Origin: Frateuria hangzhouensis
GTDB taxonomy: Bacteria > Pseudomonadota > Gammaproteobacteria > Xanthomonadales > Rhodanobacteraceae
DNA: 64,000 nucleotides
Assembly: GCF_026410505.1 (NCBI RefSeq)
Contig: NZ_JAPMIU010000001.1
Location: 310,001-374,000 of the forward strand
Direction of reading: 5' to 3'
This document shows positions 55,819 through 64,000 of this stretch, piece after piece (the first letter of the stretch is position 1; each line of letters begins with the position of its first letter). The notes beneath the pieces are model-generated. The model was not told the origin of the DNA and ran no database searches. It saw nothing but the letters and a program-made list of their open reading frames with translations. A program made the translations under genes and the position numbers.

Positions 55819-55832
55819 GACGTCGCAGCCCT

Positions 55833-56564
55833 TCAGTTGTGGCGCCAGTCGTCGGCGGCTTCGGCGTTGGCCTGGATGAGGTCGGCGTCGTCGCGGATCA
55901 CGCGCGGCACCAGCACGCGCGGTTCGATCGTCACCGGCTGGTAGACCACGCGCTGCTGCTCGGCGTCGTAACGCACTTCGACGTTGCCGATCAGCGGGAA
56001 ATCCTTGCGGAACGGATGGCCGACGAAGCCGTAGTCGGTGAGGATGCGGCGCAGGTCCGGATGGCCGTCGAACAGGATGCCGTACAGGTCGAACGTCTCG
56101 CGCTCGAACCAGTTGGCAACGGGCCAGATGCCGGTCAGCGAGGGCACCATCGGCAGGGTGTCGTCGTCGCAGAACACGCGCAGGCGCAGGCGCCGGTTGT
56201 GCGCAAGCGAAAGCAGGTGGACAACCACGGCGAAGCGGCGCGGCATGTTGGCATCGCGCGGGCGCTCGGCCCAGCTGAAGCGGCCCATCGCCTGGCCTTC
56301 GACGCCGCGGGAAAAGCCGGTGGCGGTGACTGTCTCGGTCGCCCACTCGTCCTGGCCATAACCGAGGTAGTCGACGCCGCAGACGTCGATCAGCTGTTCG
56401 AAGCGGAACTCCGGCTCATCGCGCAGCGCGGTGGCGACGCTGATCAGGTCGGCAGCGGTCAGCTCGGCGGTGGTTTCGCCGCCGCGCGCGGGCAGCAGCG
56501 AAAGGGTGTCGCCGAACCGTGCCGCGAGGCGGGCGGCAAGCGAAGTGTTTTGCGTATCGGTCAT
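55833..56564 (-). CDS. nuoC: NADH-quinone oxidoreductase subunit C
   Basis: A 243-residue 30-kDa-type subunit of the peripheral arm. The signature [20 protein letters not shown] is present, followed by [15 protein letters not shown]. The start at 56564 ([19 protein letters not shown]) is an ATG 16 bases after the nuoB stop; an upstream in-frame codon overlaps nuoB and is less likely. Confidence 0.97.
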   Translation of the reverse strand: MTDTQNTSLAARLAARFGDTLSLLPARGGETTAELTAADLISVATALRDEPEFRFEQLIDVCGVDYLGYGQDEWATETVTATGFSRGVEGQAMGRFSWAERPRDANMPRRFAVVVHLLSLAHNRRLRLRVFCDDDTLPMVPSLTGIWPVANWFERETFDLYGILFDGHPDLRRILTDYGFVGHPFRKDFPLIGNVEVRYDAEQQRVVYQPVTIEPRVLVPRVIRDDADLIQANAEAADDWRHN

Positions 56565-56580
56565 GAGCAGGGTCTCAGCC

Positions 56581-57138
56581 TCAGCCGCGGGCAATGGTGC
56601 TGGTGCGGCGGATCTTCTTCTGCAACTGCAGGATGCCGTGGATCAGCGCCTCGGCCGTCGGCGGGCAGCCCGGCACGTAGATGTCTACCGGCACGATGCG
56701 GTCGCAGCCGCGCACCACCGAGTACGAGTAGTGGTAGTAGCCGCCGCCGTTGGCGCAGCTGCCCATCGAGATCACCCACTTCGGGTCGGGCATCTGGTCG
56801 TATACGCGGCGCAGCGCCGGCGCCATCTTGTTGACCAGGGTGCCGGCCACGATCATCACGTCGGACTGGCGCGGACTCGGGCGGAAGATCACGCCATAGC
56901 GGTCCAGGTCCAGGCGCGCGGCACCGGCGTGCATCATCTCGACCGCGCAACAGGCCAGGCCGAAAGTCATCGGCCACATCGAACCGGTACGTGCCCAGTT
57001 CATCAGCGCGTCGACCGAGGTAGTGGCGAAACCGCGCTGGACGACCGGATTGTCCTCGGCCGGGCGCAGGATGTCGTCGACCAGGTTCAGCGGCTCGGGG
57101 TTGTGCATCACCCGACCGACGGAAGACATCACTCCCAT
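56581..57138 (-). CDS. nuoB: NADH-quinone oxidoreductase subunit B
   Basis: A 185-residue subunit holding the terminal 4Fe-4S cluster N2. The ligands appear in [24 protein letters not shown] and [12 protein letters not shown]. The start at 57138 ([16 protein letters not shown]) resembles Xanthomonas NuoB, which begins MGV, and overlaps the end of nuoA by ten bases. An ATG at 57129 is an alternative. Confidence 0.97.
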   Translation of the reverse strand: MGVMSSVGRVMHNPEPLNLVDDILRPAEDNPVVQRGFATTSVDALMNWARTGSMWPMTFGLACCAVEMMHAGAARLDLDRYGVIFRPSPRQSDVMIVAGTLVNKMAPALRRVYDQMPDPKWVISMGSCANGGGYYHYSYSVVRGCDRIVPVDIYVPGCPPTAEALIHGILQLQKKIRRTSTIARG

Positions 57139-57485
57139 TCCAGTGCTCCCTTCTTCCACACGTAGGCGAAACCGACCACCAGCAACAACAGGAACAGCGC
57201 CATCTCGATCAACGCGATGATGCCGATCTGCTGGAATACCACCGCCCATGGGAACAGGAAGGCGATTTCCAGGTCGAAGATGATGAACAGGATCGCCAGC
57301 AGGTAATAGCGGACGTCGAAGCGCATGCGCGCGTCTTCAAAGGCCTCGAAACCGCACTCGTAGGGTGCGAGCTTGATCGCCTCGGGGCGGCGCGGGCCGG
57401 CGAGCATGCCGATGATCAGCAGCACCACGCCCAGGCCGGCGGCAACGCCGATGAACAGCAGGATGGGCCAGTATTGAGCAAGCAC
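57129..57485 (-). CDS. nuoA: NADH-quinone oxidoreductase subunit A
   Basis: A 118-residue subunit with three membrane helices and the conserved loop [19 protein letters not shown], followed by [20 protein letters not shown]. The GTG at 57485 ([13 protein letters not shown]) follows GGAGG by 11 bases and gives the usual family length; an ATG at 57518 would add 11 atypical residues. It is the first gene of nuoA-nuoN. In relatives secG and a tRNA-Leu often precede nuoA; neither is seen here. Confidence 0.95.
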   Translation of the reverse strand: MLAQYWPILLFIGVAAGLGVVLLIIGMLAGPRRPEAIKLAPYECGFEAFEDARMRFDVRYYLLAILFIIFDLEIAFLFPWAVVFQQIGIIALIEMALFLLLLVVGFAYVWKKGALEWE

Positions 57486-57655
57486 GATGCAACGTACCTC
57501 CGCACCCTTCGGGCGCATCAGTGACCGCCAACGATGTGGCGATCTGGCTGGTTCGATTCGGCAGGCCAGGGAACGGCAGGGGCTGTCCGGCCACGATCGC
57601 ACGCGTGGGGTCGCGAGCGCCCGATTTCCACGAAATCCCTTCGTGTAACCGCCGC

Positions 57656-57686
57656 ATTGTATCAGCGGGTGCGGGGACAACGCCAA
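57656..57686 (-). promoter_or_regulatory. Candidate promoter of the nuo operon
   Basis: Minus strand TTGGCG (57681-57686), a long 19-base spacer, then TACAAT (57656-57661), giving a leader of about 165 bases. The rest of 57486-57816 shows no gene or conserved RNA I recognise. Confidence 0.4.
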
Positions 57687-57816
57687 GTATTGCGAACGCG
57701 ACAGTTATTGGTTAGCGACCCGCCGACCGGCCGGTTCTCGCAGGTTGCAGGTGAGCGTACGGCGAATGCCGGCGCGCGGCGCGATGCGTGCGCGGTATCC
57801 GCCGAACCCTGACGCG

Positions 57817-58170
57817 TTACATGGTATGCGTCGGACGCTCCGAACCGAGCACGCCGGCAAGGATGTTCTCGATGCGCTGGCGCGCCACCTCGGCATCACC
57901 CGATTCGTTGAAGTGCACGCCGATGCCGGCGGTGCGGTTGCCCTGGGCGCCGAGCGGACTGATCCAGGCCACCTTGCCCACCACCGACAGGCGCTCGGTC
58001 TCGTCCATCAGCGTGATCAGCAAAACCACCTCGTCGCCCAGCGCGTAGCGTTGCGCGGTTGGCGCGAACAGGCCGCCGTACTTGAGGAACGGCATGTACG
58101 CGTTGTACAGCGACGCGGCGTCCTTGATCTTCAGCGAGATGATGCCCTGGCGGGCGGCGGTGGGGGTCAT
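57817..58170 (-). CDS. pilZ: Type IV pilus assembly protein PilZ
   Basis: A 117-residue protein of the PilZ fold matching the PilZ protein needed for type IV pilus biogenesis in Pseudomonas and Xanthomonas (RQGIISLKIKDAASLYNAYM, then GAQGNRTAGIGVHFNE). It lacks the RxxxR c-di-GMP motif at its N terminus, as PilZ proper does. The start at 58170 (MTPTAARQG) matches the family. It normally follows holB directly; here a PIG-L gene and a REP repeat intervene. Confidence 0.93.
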   Translation of the reverse strand: MTPTAARQGIISLKIKDAASLYNAYMPFLKYGGLFAPTAQRYALGDEVVLLITLMDETERLSVVGKVAWISPLGAQGNRTAGIGVHFNESGDAEVARQRIENILAGVLGSERPTHTM

Positions 58171-58269
58171 GCTTGGGCTCCGGGACAACGGCCGGCTTCG
58201 GAGCCGGCAAGAGCATCGTAGCGAGCAGGGTGCGCCGGCGCAAAGCGGTGATCGCCCACCGCAACCGCA

Positions 58270-58295
58270 TAGGGTGGGCTTCAGCCCACCTACGG
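58270..58295. repeat. REP-like palindromic repeat, family A, single unit
   Basis: TAGGGTGGGCTTCAGCCCAC followed by CTACGG, with outer arms pairing. It lies immediately after the PIG-L stop and upstream of pilZ. Confidence 0.75.
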
Positions 58296-58297
58296 AC

Positions 58298-59227
58298 CTA
58301 CAACTCGCACCAGCCCCAGCGGTCGAAGATCCACGGCGAGGGCACGTCCATGTCCAGCCGCGCGAAACACGGTGCCGTGGGCACTTCGGCCAGGCGCCAG
58401 CGGCCCTGCCCGTCCTGCTGCAGCGGCGCATCGGCCCAGGGCCAGTGGCGCACGCCATCGGGACTGGCGATGGTCAACCGCAGTTGCGAGCGCCAGGCCT
58501 TGGGGTGCCAGGGCAGCCCGCCGGCCTCGCGATCGGCAGGAGGCCGGGCGACGCGTTCGTAGCGCTCGGGGCGATCGGTCAGCCGCCGCATGCGGCCCGC
58601 GCTCAGCGCCATCTGGCTGCCATGCGCCGAAAGAGCGGCAAGCTTGGCCGCGTGGCGCTCGGCAGCGTCGGGCAGGGCGACGTCGTCGGTCATCTCCCCG
58701 CGGCCGTGAACCAGATAGCCGAGCAACAGCGGCGGCTCGGCACCCCAGTCGGCCAGCGCCAGCCGCGTCAGCACGTGCGCGCTGCCGTGGTCTGGATGGC
58801 GGTCGGACAAGGCAGGCAGGGCGACCACGTTGGGCTGGAAGCGGGCCAGTTCCGCGACCAGGCGCGCGCGCGCCATCGAGGCGTCCTCGCGAACCAGTGT
58901 GGTCAGACCCATGTCCGCCCAGCCCATCGCGTGCAGTGCGCTGAAAGGCACGTCCAGGCGCCGCAACGCCTCGGCAACCTCGCCGCGGCGGCGCCGGCCC
59001 CAGCGCGCGCGTTCGGCATCGCCGATGCGCACGCGGCGCTCGAGCCACCGTTGTGGCCAGGGGTTGTCGTCGCCATCGGTAAGCAGCAACACGCACACTT
59101 CGCCGCCTGCCGCACGCACGAGTTGCAGCAGTTCGCCGGTGCCGATGGTTTCGTCGTCGGGATGCGGCGCCACGACCAATAGGCGGGTGCGCGCGTCGGG
59201 GCTGTACAGCTCCGGGCTCAACGGCAT
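58298..59227 (-). CDS. PIG-L family deacetylase
   Basis: A 309-residue LmbE/PIG-L-type zinc-dependent deacetylase. The metal motif APHPDDETIG is at residues about 20-29 and the second motif SDRHPDHGSAH near residue 145. These enzymes remove acetyl groups from N-acetylglucosamine-type substrates in glycolipid, thiol or antibiotic synthesis. The C-terminal about 90 residues are less conserved. It interrupts the usual holB-pilZ adjacency and is followed by a REP repeat, so it may be a later insertion. The substrate is unknown. Confidence 0.88.
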   Translation of the reverse strand: MPLSPELYSPDARTRLLVVAPHPDDETIGTGELLQLVRAAGGEVCVLLLTDGDDNPWPQRWLERRVRIGDAERARWGRRRRGEVAEALRRLDVPFSALHAMGWADMGLTTLVREDASMARARLVAELARFQPNVVALPALSDRHPDHGSAHVLTRLALADWGAEPPLLLGYLVHGRGEMTDDVALPDAAERHAAKLAALSAHGSQMALSAGRMRRLTDRPERYERVARPPADREAGGLPWHPKAWRSQLRLTIASPDGVRHWPWADAPLQQDGQGRWRLAEVPTAPCFARLDMDVPSPWIFDRWGWCEL

Positions 59228-59359
59228 GTCGTGGCGCCTCCCGCGCCGGGATGTGGTGATCGCCCGGCCGGTGGAAACGGCGGGCGATCGTGGCGCGCAG
59301 CTTGCCGCAGCGCGCGTTCGTACAACGTGTAGCGCAGACGGAATCCGCGTGGCATGGGC

Positions 59360-60295
59360 TCAGCGCCAGTCGGCGAGCAACTCTAGCAGCAGAAGGTCCC
59401 CGCGCAGCGGGCCGCGCAGCGTGTCGCGCGTGCGGTTGGCGGCGGCGAACCAGTCCGCCAGCGCCTCGGCGTCGAGCTGGCTGCCGAGCACCGCGGCCGT
59501 GCCGGCCGCGCGCGCGCGCGCCTCGTCGACGGCCGCCTGCGCCGCGAACCACAGGCACTGCTCGGGTTCGGCATCCAGCCAGCGACGTGCCACTTCCATC
59601 GGCTCGGCGCGACCGGCGGACAGTGCGGCCAGATCCTTGCGCACGGCCTGCCGGCGCGCCAGCGCACCCTGCTCGGCCCAGGCCCGCGCGAGCCCCGGAT
59701 TGCCACCGGCCGCCTCCAGCGCGACCGCCGGCTCGGCCACGCCCTGTGCGCTCAGCCAGGCCATCGCGTCGGCTTGCGAGGGCAGCTGGAACTCGATGCG
59801 CTGGCAACGGCTGCGGATCGTTTGCGGCAGTCGCCAGGGCGCATCGGCCACCAGCAGCAACAAGGTCTGCGGCGAAGGTTCTTCCAGCGTCTTGAGCAGT
59901 GCGTTGGCCGCCGCCGCGTTCATGGCATCGGCCGGATCGATCACCACCACCTGCCAGCCGCCGAACTGGCTGGCCATCGCCAGCCGCGCGGACAACTCGC
60001 GGACCTGGTCCACCACGATCTCCTTGCGCTGCACGCCGTCCTTGCGCAGGCCGTAGCTGATGGTGACGAAATCCGGATGGGTGCCGGCCTCGAGCAGCAG
60101 GCAGGTACGGCACTGGCCACAAGCCTCGCCCTCGTGCGAGCGCTCGCACAGCAGGCCACGCACGAAGCGCTGCAGGAACGCGCGCTTGCCCAGACCGGCC
60201 GGGCCGCACAACAGCATCGCGTGCGGCATCGCTCCGCGACCCAGGCGCGATTGCAGCCGTTGCCAGTGTGGCTCGTGCCAGCTCGGCGTGGTCAT
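59360..60295 (-). CDS. holB: DNA polymerase III subunit delta'
   Basis: A 311-residue clamp-loader subunit. The AAA+ domain has the P-loop-like GPAGLGKR, a zinc module with cysteines in GEACGQCRTCLLLEAG, and the sensor/SRC motif TIRSRCQRIEF. The C-terminal collar domain follows. It overlaps tmk by four bases (ATGA). Confidence 0.96.
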   Translation of the reverse strand: MTTPSWHEPHWQRLQSRLGRGAMPHAMLLCGPAGLGKRAFLQRFVRGLLCERSHEGEACGQCRTCLLLEAGTHPDFVTISYGLRKDGVQRKEIVVDQVRELSARLAMASQFGGWQVVVIDPADAMNAAAANALLKTLEEPSPQTLLLLVADAPWRLPQTIRSRCQRIEFQLPSQADAMAWLSAQGVAEPAVALEAAGGNPGLARAWAEQGALARRQAVRKDLAALSAGRAEPMEVARRWLDAEPEQCLWFAAQAAVDEARARAAGTAAVLGSQLDAEALADWFAAANRTRDTLRGPLRGDLLLLELLADWR

Positions 60296-60933
60296 GCCGC
60301 GTGTCCCGCCAGCAGCGGCGCCAGTGCCGCGATGGCCGCTTGCAACACTGCCTCCGCCGATTGGCCGGCGTCGATCAGGCGGAAGCGCCTAGGCTCCGCC
60401 GCGGCGCGCGCGCGGTAGCTGGCACGCACGCGCTCGAAGAAGGCATCGGCTTCGGTTTCGATGCGGTCGGCCTCGCCGCGTCCGGCGGCGCGCGCGCGAC
60501 CGGTGGCCACCGGCAGGTCGAGCAGCAGGGTCAGGTCCGGCGCCAGACCGGCGCAGGCCCAGCGTTCCAGTTCGGCGATGCGCTCCAGCGGCTGGCCGCG
60601 GCCAGCGCCCTGGTAGGCGTAGCTGGCATCGACGTAGCGGTCGCACAGCACCCACCGCCCGGCCGCCAGCGCCGGTGCGATCGTTTCGCGCACCAGTTGG
60701 GCGCGCGAGGCGAACATCAGCAGCAGTTCGGTTTCCGCCGCCATGGCTCGCGCGTGCGGGTCCAGCACGATCGCGCGCACCGCCTCGCCCACCGGCGTAC
60801 CACCCGGCTCGCGGGTCTGCACCAGTTCGATGCCCTGCCCCGCGATGTGCGCGCGCAGACCGGCCAGCAAGGTGCTCTTGCCGGCGCCTTCGCCGCCCTC
60901 GAGCGAGATGAAGTGTCCGCGCCGGTCAGTCAT
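60292..60933 (-). CDS. tmk: Thymidylate kinase
   Basis: A 213-residue enzyme phosphorylating dTMP to dTDP. It has the P-loop EGGEGAGKST, the DR-x motif CDRYVDASYAYQGAGRG with the substrate-binding residues, and the LID region RAAGRGEADRIE. It overlaps mltG by eight bases and holB by four, so the three are translationally coupled. Confidence 0.97.
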   Translation of the reverse strand: MTDRRGHFISLEGGEGAGKSTLLAGLRAHIAGQGIELVQTREPGGTPVGEAVRAIVLDPHARAMAAETELLLMFASRAQLVRETIAPALAAGRWVLCDRYVDASYAYQGAGRGQPLERIAELERWACAGLAPDLTLLLDLPVATGRARAAGRGEADRIETEADAFFERVRASYRARAAAEPRRFRLIDAGQSAEAVLQAAIAALAPLLAGHAA

Positions 60934-61966
60934 GACAGCGCTTCAACTGGTAGCAGGCGACGTTGCGATTGTGTTCGGCCAGCGAGCTGGCGAACACGTG
61001 GCGCCCATCGCCGCGCGCCACGAAGTACAGCGCCCTGCCCGGCGCCGGGTGCAGCGCGGCCTGGATCGCCGGACGGCCCGGCAACGCGATCGGCGTGGGC
61101 GGCAGGCCCGCATGCAGGTAGGTGTTGTATGGCGTGTCGGTGGTCAGGTCGCTGCGCCGGATGTTGCCGGCATAGGCCTGTCCCATGCCGTAGATCACGC
61201 TGGGGTCGGTCTGCAGCAGCATGTGCTTTTCGAGCCTGCGCACGAACACGCCGGCGATCTTCGAGCGCTCCTCGGCGCGGCCGGTTTCCTTTTCCACGAT
61301 CGAAGCGAGGATCAGCGCCTCGTAGGGCGATGCCAGCGGCAGGTCCCTGGCGCGCTTGGGCCAGAGGTCGGCCAGCGTGCGTGCCATGGCCTCGTGGGAG
61401 CGCTTGAGGATGTCCAGGTCGCTGTCGCCTTTGACGTAGGCGTAGGTCTCGGGCAGGAAGCGGCCCTCCGGCATTTCGCCAGCCACGCCGATGCGGCGCA
61501 TCACTTCGGCATCATCCAGCGCAGCGCCCTCGTGGCGTAGCGTGACGATCTTCGACAGCGCGTCACGCAATTGCTGGAAGGTCCAGCCATCGACGATGGT
61601 GAAATCGTGCTGCAGGACCCGTCCTTCCGCCATGAGGTCGAGCAACCGGCCCGGCGTGAGGCCGGGATCGAGCGCGTATTCGCCCGCATGGAGCCGGTCG
61701 GCCACGCGCATGCGCTCGGCGAGCACGCGCCAGTACAGCGACGGAGCATGGGTGAGGCCGCGCGCGCGCAACTGCGCGACGATGCCGCGCAGGCTGCTGC
61801 CGCGCTCCACGTCGAACGTCTGGCGTTGCGGGCCGATCGCGAGCGGCGTGCGGGCGAATCGCTCGAAGTCGTACCAGGCCGCTACCGCCGCAGCCAGCAC
61901 TGCCAACAGCACGATCCACGCCAGGATGCGCCCGACAGCGCTTCCTTTCCTTTTCCTGCGCCCCAT
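60926..61966 (-). CDS. mltG: Endolytic murein transglycosylase MltG
   Basis: A 346-residue inner-membrane enzyme that cleaves nascent peptidoglycan strands. A single N-terminal membrane helix (ILAWIVLLAVLAAAVAAW) follows a basic start; a LysM-like region and the YceG catalytic domain lie in the periplasm. The catalytic glutamate is in ILASIVEKETGRAEE and the domain ends with FVARGDGRHVFASSLAEHN. The ATG at 61966 follows GGAG by six bases and is preferred over the GTG at 61978. Confidence 0.96.
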   Translation of the reverse strand: MGRRKRKGSAVGRILAWIVLLAVLAAAVAAWYDFERFARTPLAIGPQRQTFDVERGSSLRGIVAQLRARGLTHAPSLYWRVLAERMRVADRLHAGEYALDPGLTPGRLLDLMAEGRVLQHDFTIVDGWTFQQLRDALSKIVTLRHEGAALDDAEVMRRIGVAGEMPEGRFLPETYAYVKGDSDLDILKRSHEAMARTLADLWPKRARDLPLASPYEALILASIVEKETGRAEERSKIAGVFVRRLEKHMLLQTDPSVIYGMGQAYAGNIRRSDLTTDTPYNTYLHAGLPPTPIALPGRPAIQAALHPAPGRALYFVARGDGRHVFASSLAEHNRNVACYQLKRCHD

Positions 61967-62088
61967 CGGCCGCTCCACCAGGATGATCCGGTCAATTCTA
62001 CGCAGGCCTCATCGACTCTGTCTGTCTGGAAGGGGCGACGCACCGCACGCCTGGCACCCCGGCTCGCGTCCGCGGAATCGGATCGAGC

Positions 62089-62886
62089 CTAAAAGCCCAG
62101 TTCGCGCCAATGCGCCTGCAACGCGCGGGCAACCGGCCCGACCGCAAAGGCACGGGCGTCCAGTTCGCGGACAGGCAGGATGCCGCGCACGCTGGAGGAC
62201 AGGAACAACTCGTCGGCGCGGCGCAGCTCTTCCAGCGGAATCGAGCGCACCTGCGCATGCGGCCAGGCGGCCAGCACCTCGGCCCGGCCCACGCCGGCGA
62301 CGCCGCAACGGTCCACTGCCGGGGTGGCGAGCATCTTGCCGGACACCGCGAACAGGTTCGCCGACGTCGCCGAGATGGCCAGGCCGTCGGCATCGCAAAG
62401 CAGTCCCTCGGTGATCGCCGGATCGTCCCACTCGGCGCGCGCCAGCACCTGCTCCAGGCGATTGAGGTGCTTGAGGCCGGCAAGCAGCGGTTGTGCCGCC
62501 AGCGAGGTGGCGCACAGGCGCACGCGGATGCCGTCGGCCTGCGCGGCATCGTCGGGCGGCGGCGGGTCGAAGGCGGCGACGATGCGCGTCGGCTGCGGCT
62601 GCGCGGGCGGCTTGTAGCCGCGTGCGCCTTCACCGCGCGTGAGCGTGACCCGCACCACCGCCCCGGACATGTCCCGCGACACGGCGCGTGCTTCGTCCAG
62701 CAGCATCGCCGGACCCGGCATCGGCAACCCCAGCCGGCGGCAACCCTCCTCCAGCCGCTGCATGTGGCGCGCCCACAAGGGGGCGTCGGCGCCCACGAAA
62801 CGGATCGTCTCGAACAACCCGTCGCCGTAGCCGAGCCCGCGATCCAGCGCCGACACCTGGCCACGCATCCGCCCGTCGATCAGCAT
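62089..62886 (-). CDS. pabC: Aminodeoxychorismate lyase
   Basis: A 265-residue PLP-dependent class IV aminotransferase-fold enzyme that releases p-aminobenzoate and pyruvate in folate synthesis. It shows DRGLGYGDGLFETIRF near the N terminus, the PLP lysine in KHLNRLEQVLAR and the class IV motif with ATSANLFAV. The ATG at 62886 (MLIDGRMRG) aligns with the family start; a TTG at 62898 overlapping the pabB stop is an alternative. Confidence 0.94.
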   Translation of the reverse strand: MLIDGRMRGQVSALDRGLGYGDGLFETIRFVGADAPLWARHMQRLEEGCRRLGLPMPGPAMLLDEARAVSRDMSGAVVRVTLTRGEGARGYKPPAQPQPTRIVAAFDPPPPDDAAQADGIRVRLCATSLAAQPLLAGLKHLNRLEQVLARAEWDDPAITEGLLCDADGLAISATSANLFAVSGKMLATPAVDRCGVAGVGRAEVLAAWPHAQVRSIPLEELRRADELFLSSSVRGILPVRELDARAFAVGPVARALQAHWRELGF

Positions 62887-62894
62887 GCGGGCGA

Positions 62895-64000
62895 TCAACC
62901 GGACGCTCCCAGTGCACGCAACAGACCGCGCGCCTTGGCGCGAGTCTCGTCCAGTTCCCTGTCCGCCTCCGAGTCGGCCACGATGCCGGCGCCGGCACGA
63001 AAGCTCACGTCAGGGCCGACCTGGGCGAGCGTGCGGATCAGGATGTTGAGATCCAGCTCCCCGCTGCGGTCGAGGTAGCCCAGAGCGCCGGTGTAGGCGC
63101 CGCGCGGGGCATCCTCCAGCGCGGCGATGATTTCCATGCAGCGCACCTTGGGACAACCGGTGATCGTGCCGCCCGGAAAGGTCGCGGCAATCACCTGCCC
63201 TGGTGTCACCCCCTCGCGCAGGCGCCCGCGCACGTTGGAGACGATGTGGTGCACGTGGGCGTAGCTTTCCACCACCATCAACTCATCCACCTCGACCGAA
63301 CCGGGCGTGCAGACCCGGCCCAGGTCGTTGCGCTCGAGGTCGATCAGCATGACGTGTTCGGCGCGCTCTTTCGGATGCGCGGCCAGTTCGCGGATGCGTG
63401 CCGCGTCGTCGTCACCGGCCAGGCGCGGGCGAGTGCCGGCGATGGGGCGTGTCTGCGCGACGCCGTCGCGCACTTCGACCAGCCGCTCCGGCGAGGAGCT
63501 GGCGATTGCCCAACCCGGCTGTTGCATCAAACCCGCGAACGGCGCCGGATTGGCAGCGCGCAACGCTCCGTACAAGGCCGCTGGCACGGGCGGCTGTGCA
63601 TAGCGCGCGCGCCAGGCCCGCGAGAGGTTGGCCTGGAAGAGGTCGCCGGCATGCAGGTGCTCTTGGATGCATGCGACACCATCAAGGAAGCGCTCGGGCG
63701 CGTCCTCCTCGATCACCGTAGGCGGTAGGATCGCAGGGATCGCAGACGACACGGCGAGGTCAGCCTCCACCAGATCGAGCAGATGCCCGTGTCCTTCCTC
63801 GGCCACCAGCCAGGTGCACTGAGCCGCATGGTCGACGATCGCCGCCACCGGACAACGCAACGCGAATGCGACCGGCATATCGTGGCCGGCACGGAGGCGC
63901 AGGCGAGGCTCGATCTCGCCGGCCAGTTCGTACGCTAGCAGCAGCACCCAGCCACCGTGGAAAGGCAATCCGTCGATGTGCGCAGCCACGCGTTCGGCCT
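62895..64000 (-). CDS. pabB: Aminodeoxychorismate synthase component I (3' part; gene runs off right edge)
   Basis: A chorismate-binding enzyme that with PabA makes 4-amino-4-deoxychorismate. The reading frame is open to the right edge; about 368 residues are visible and roughly 80-90 N-terminal residues are missing. Conserved segments include HLHAGDLFQANLSRAW, HVMLIDLERNDLGRVC and FPGGTITGCPKVRCMEII. The chorismate-site motif reads PIAGTRPR, with alanine where E. coli PabB has Lys274. Assignment as pabB rather than trpE rests on the adjacent pabC and on overall similarity. Confidence 0.9.
   Translation of the reverse strand, partial: AERVAAHIDGLPFHGGWVLLLAYELAGEIEPRLRLRAGHDMPVAFALRCPVAAIVDHAAQCTWLVAEEGHGHLLDLVEADLAVSSAIPAILPPTVIEEDAPERFLDGVACIQEHLHAGDLFQANLSRAWRARYAQPPVPAALYGALRAANPAPFAGLMQQPGWAIASSSPERLVEVRDGVAQTRPIAGTRPRLAGDDDAARIRELAAHPKERAEHVMLIDLERNDLGRVCTPGSVEVDELMVVESYAHVHHIVSNVRGRLREGVTPGQVIAATFPGGTITGCPKVRCMEIIAALEDAPRGAYTGALGYLDRSGELDLNILIRTLAQVGPDVSFRAGAGIVADSEADRELDETRAKARGLLRALGASG

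Overview
The window is a G+C-rich chromosomal segment of a gammaproteobacterium, most likely of the order Xanthomonadales (Lysobacterales) and probably the family Rhodanobacteraceae (Rhodanobacter, Dyella, Luteibacter or Frateuria type). This rests on protein sequences and gene order: hrcA-grpE-dnaK-dnaJ, metY-rimP-nusA-infB-rbfA-truB-rpsO-pnp, the 14-gene nuo operon, a PilZ gene beside holB-tmk-mltG-pabC-pabB, and the 41-residue zinc-free L36. It is an inference, not a database result. Almost everything is core housekeeping. There is no prophage, insertion sequence, CRISPR array or integrase.

Layout. 1-4,450: partial cmk, an acyl-CoA-binding protein, fadH with a candidate fatty-acid operator, a candidate C-rich-loop small RNA, a LysR regulator and rpmJ. 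4,460-9,290: carA-carB-greA on the minus strand with a clear promoter and leader hairpin. 9,500-12,360: a 2-oxoglutarate oxygenase, a cation exchanger preceded by a manganese (yybP-ykoY) riboswitch, and dapB. 12,500-17,490: the heat-shock operon hrcA-grpE-dnaK-dnaJ, divergent from recN. 19,400-21,800: a divergent NarL-type regulator and MASE1-type sensor kinase (UhpA/UhpB-like). 21,850-22,044: a candidate structured RNA with GGA loops (CsrA/RsmA decoy-like). 22,250-24,884: fur, bamE, rnfH, ratA, smpB and tmRNA. 25,261-26,379: a secreted TolB-like propeller, the only accessory-looking gene. 26,660-32,910: gyrA, a GtrA-like protein, mtnA and the class III PHA synthase pair phaE-phaC.

33,170-42,657 is the translation/RNA-metabolism cluster, read from initiator tRNA (metY) through rimP, nusA, infB, rbfA, truB, rpsO and pnp. 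42,796-57,485 is the complete respiratory complex I operon nuoA to nuoN. 57,817-64,000 holds pilZ, a PIG-L deacetylase, holB, tmk, mltG, pabC and the 3' part of pabB.

The most interesting material is non-coding. It includes a textbook yybP-ykoY aptamer on a CaCA-family exchanger, which suggests manganese export; two candidate small RNAs; a gyrA leader carrying an intrinsic terminator; and three families of palindromic intergenic repeats, one of them a two-hairpin module seen twice in the rpsO-pnp spacer and once, inverted, in the rimP-nusA spacer. Start codons were chosen by family alignment, ribosome-binding sites and operon overlaps, and alternatives are noted.
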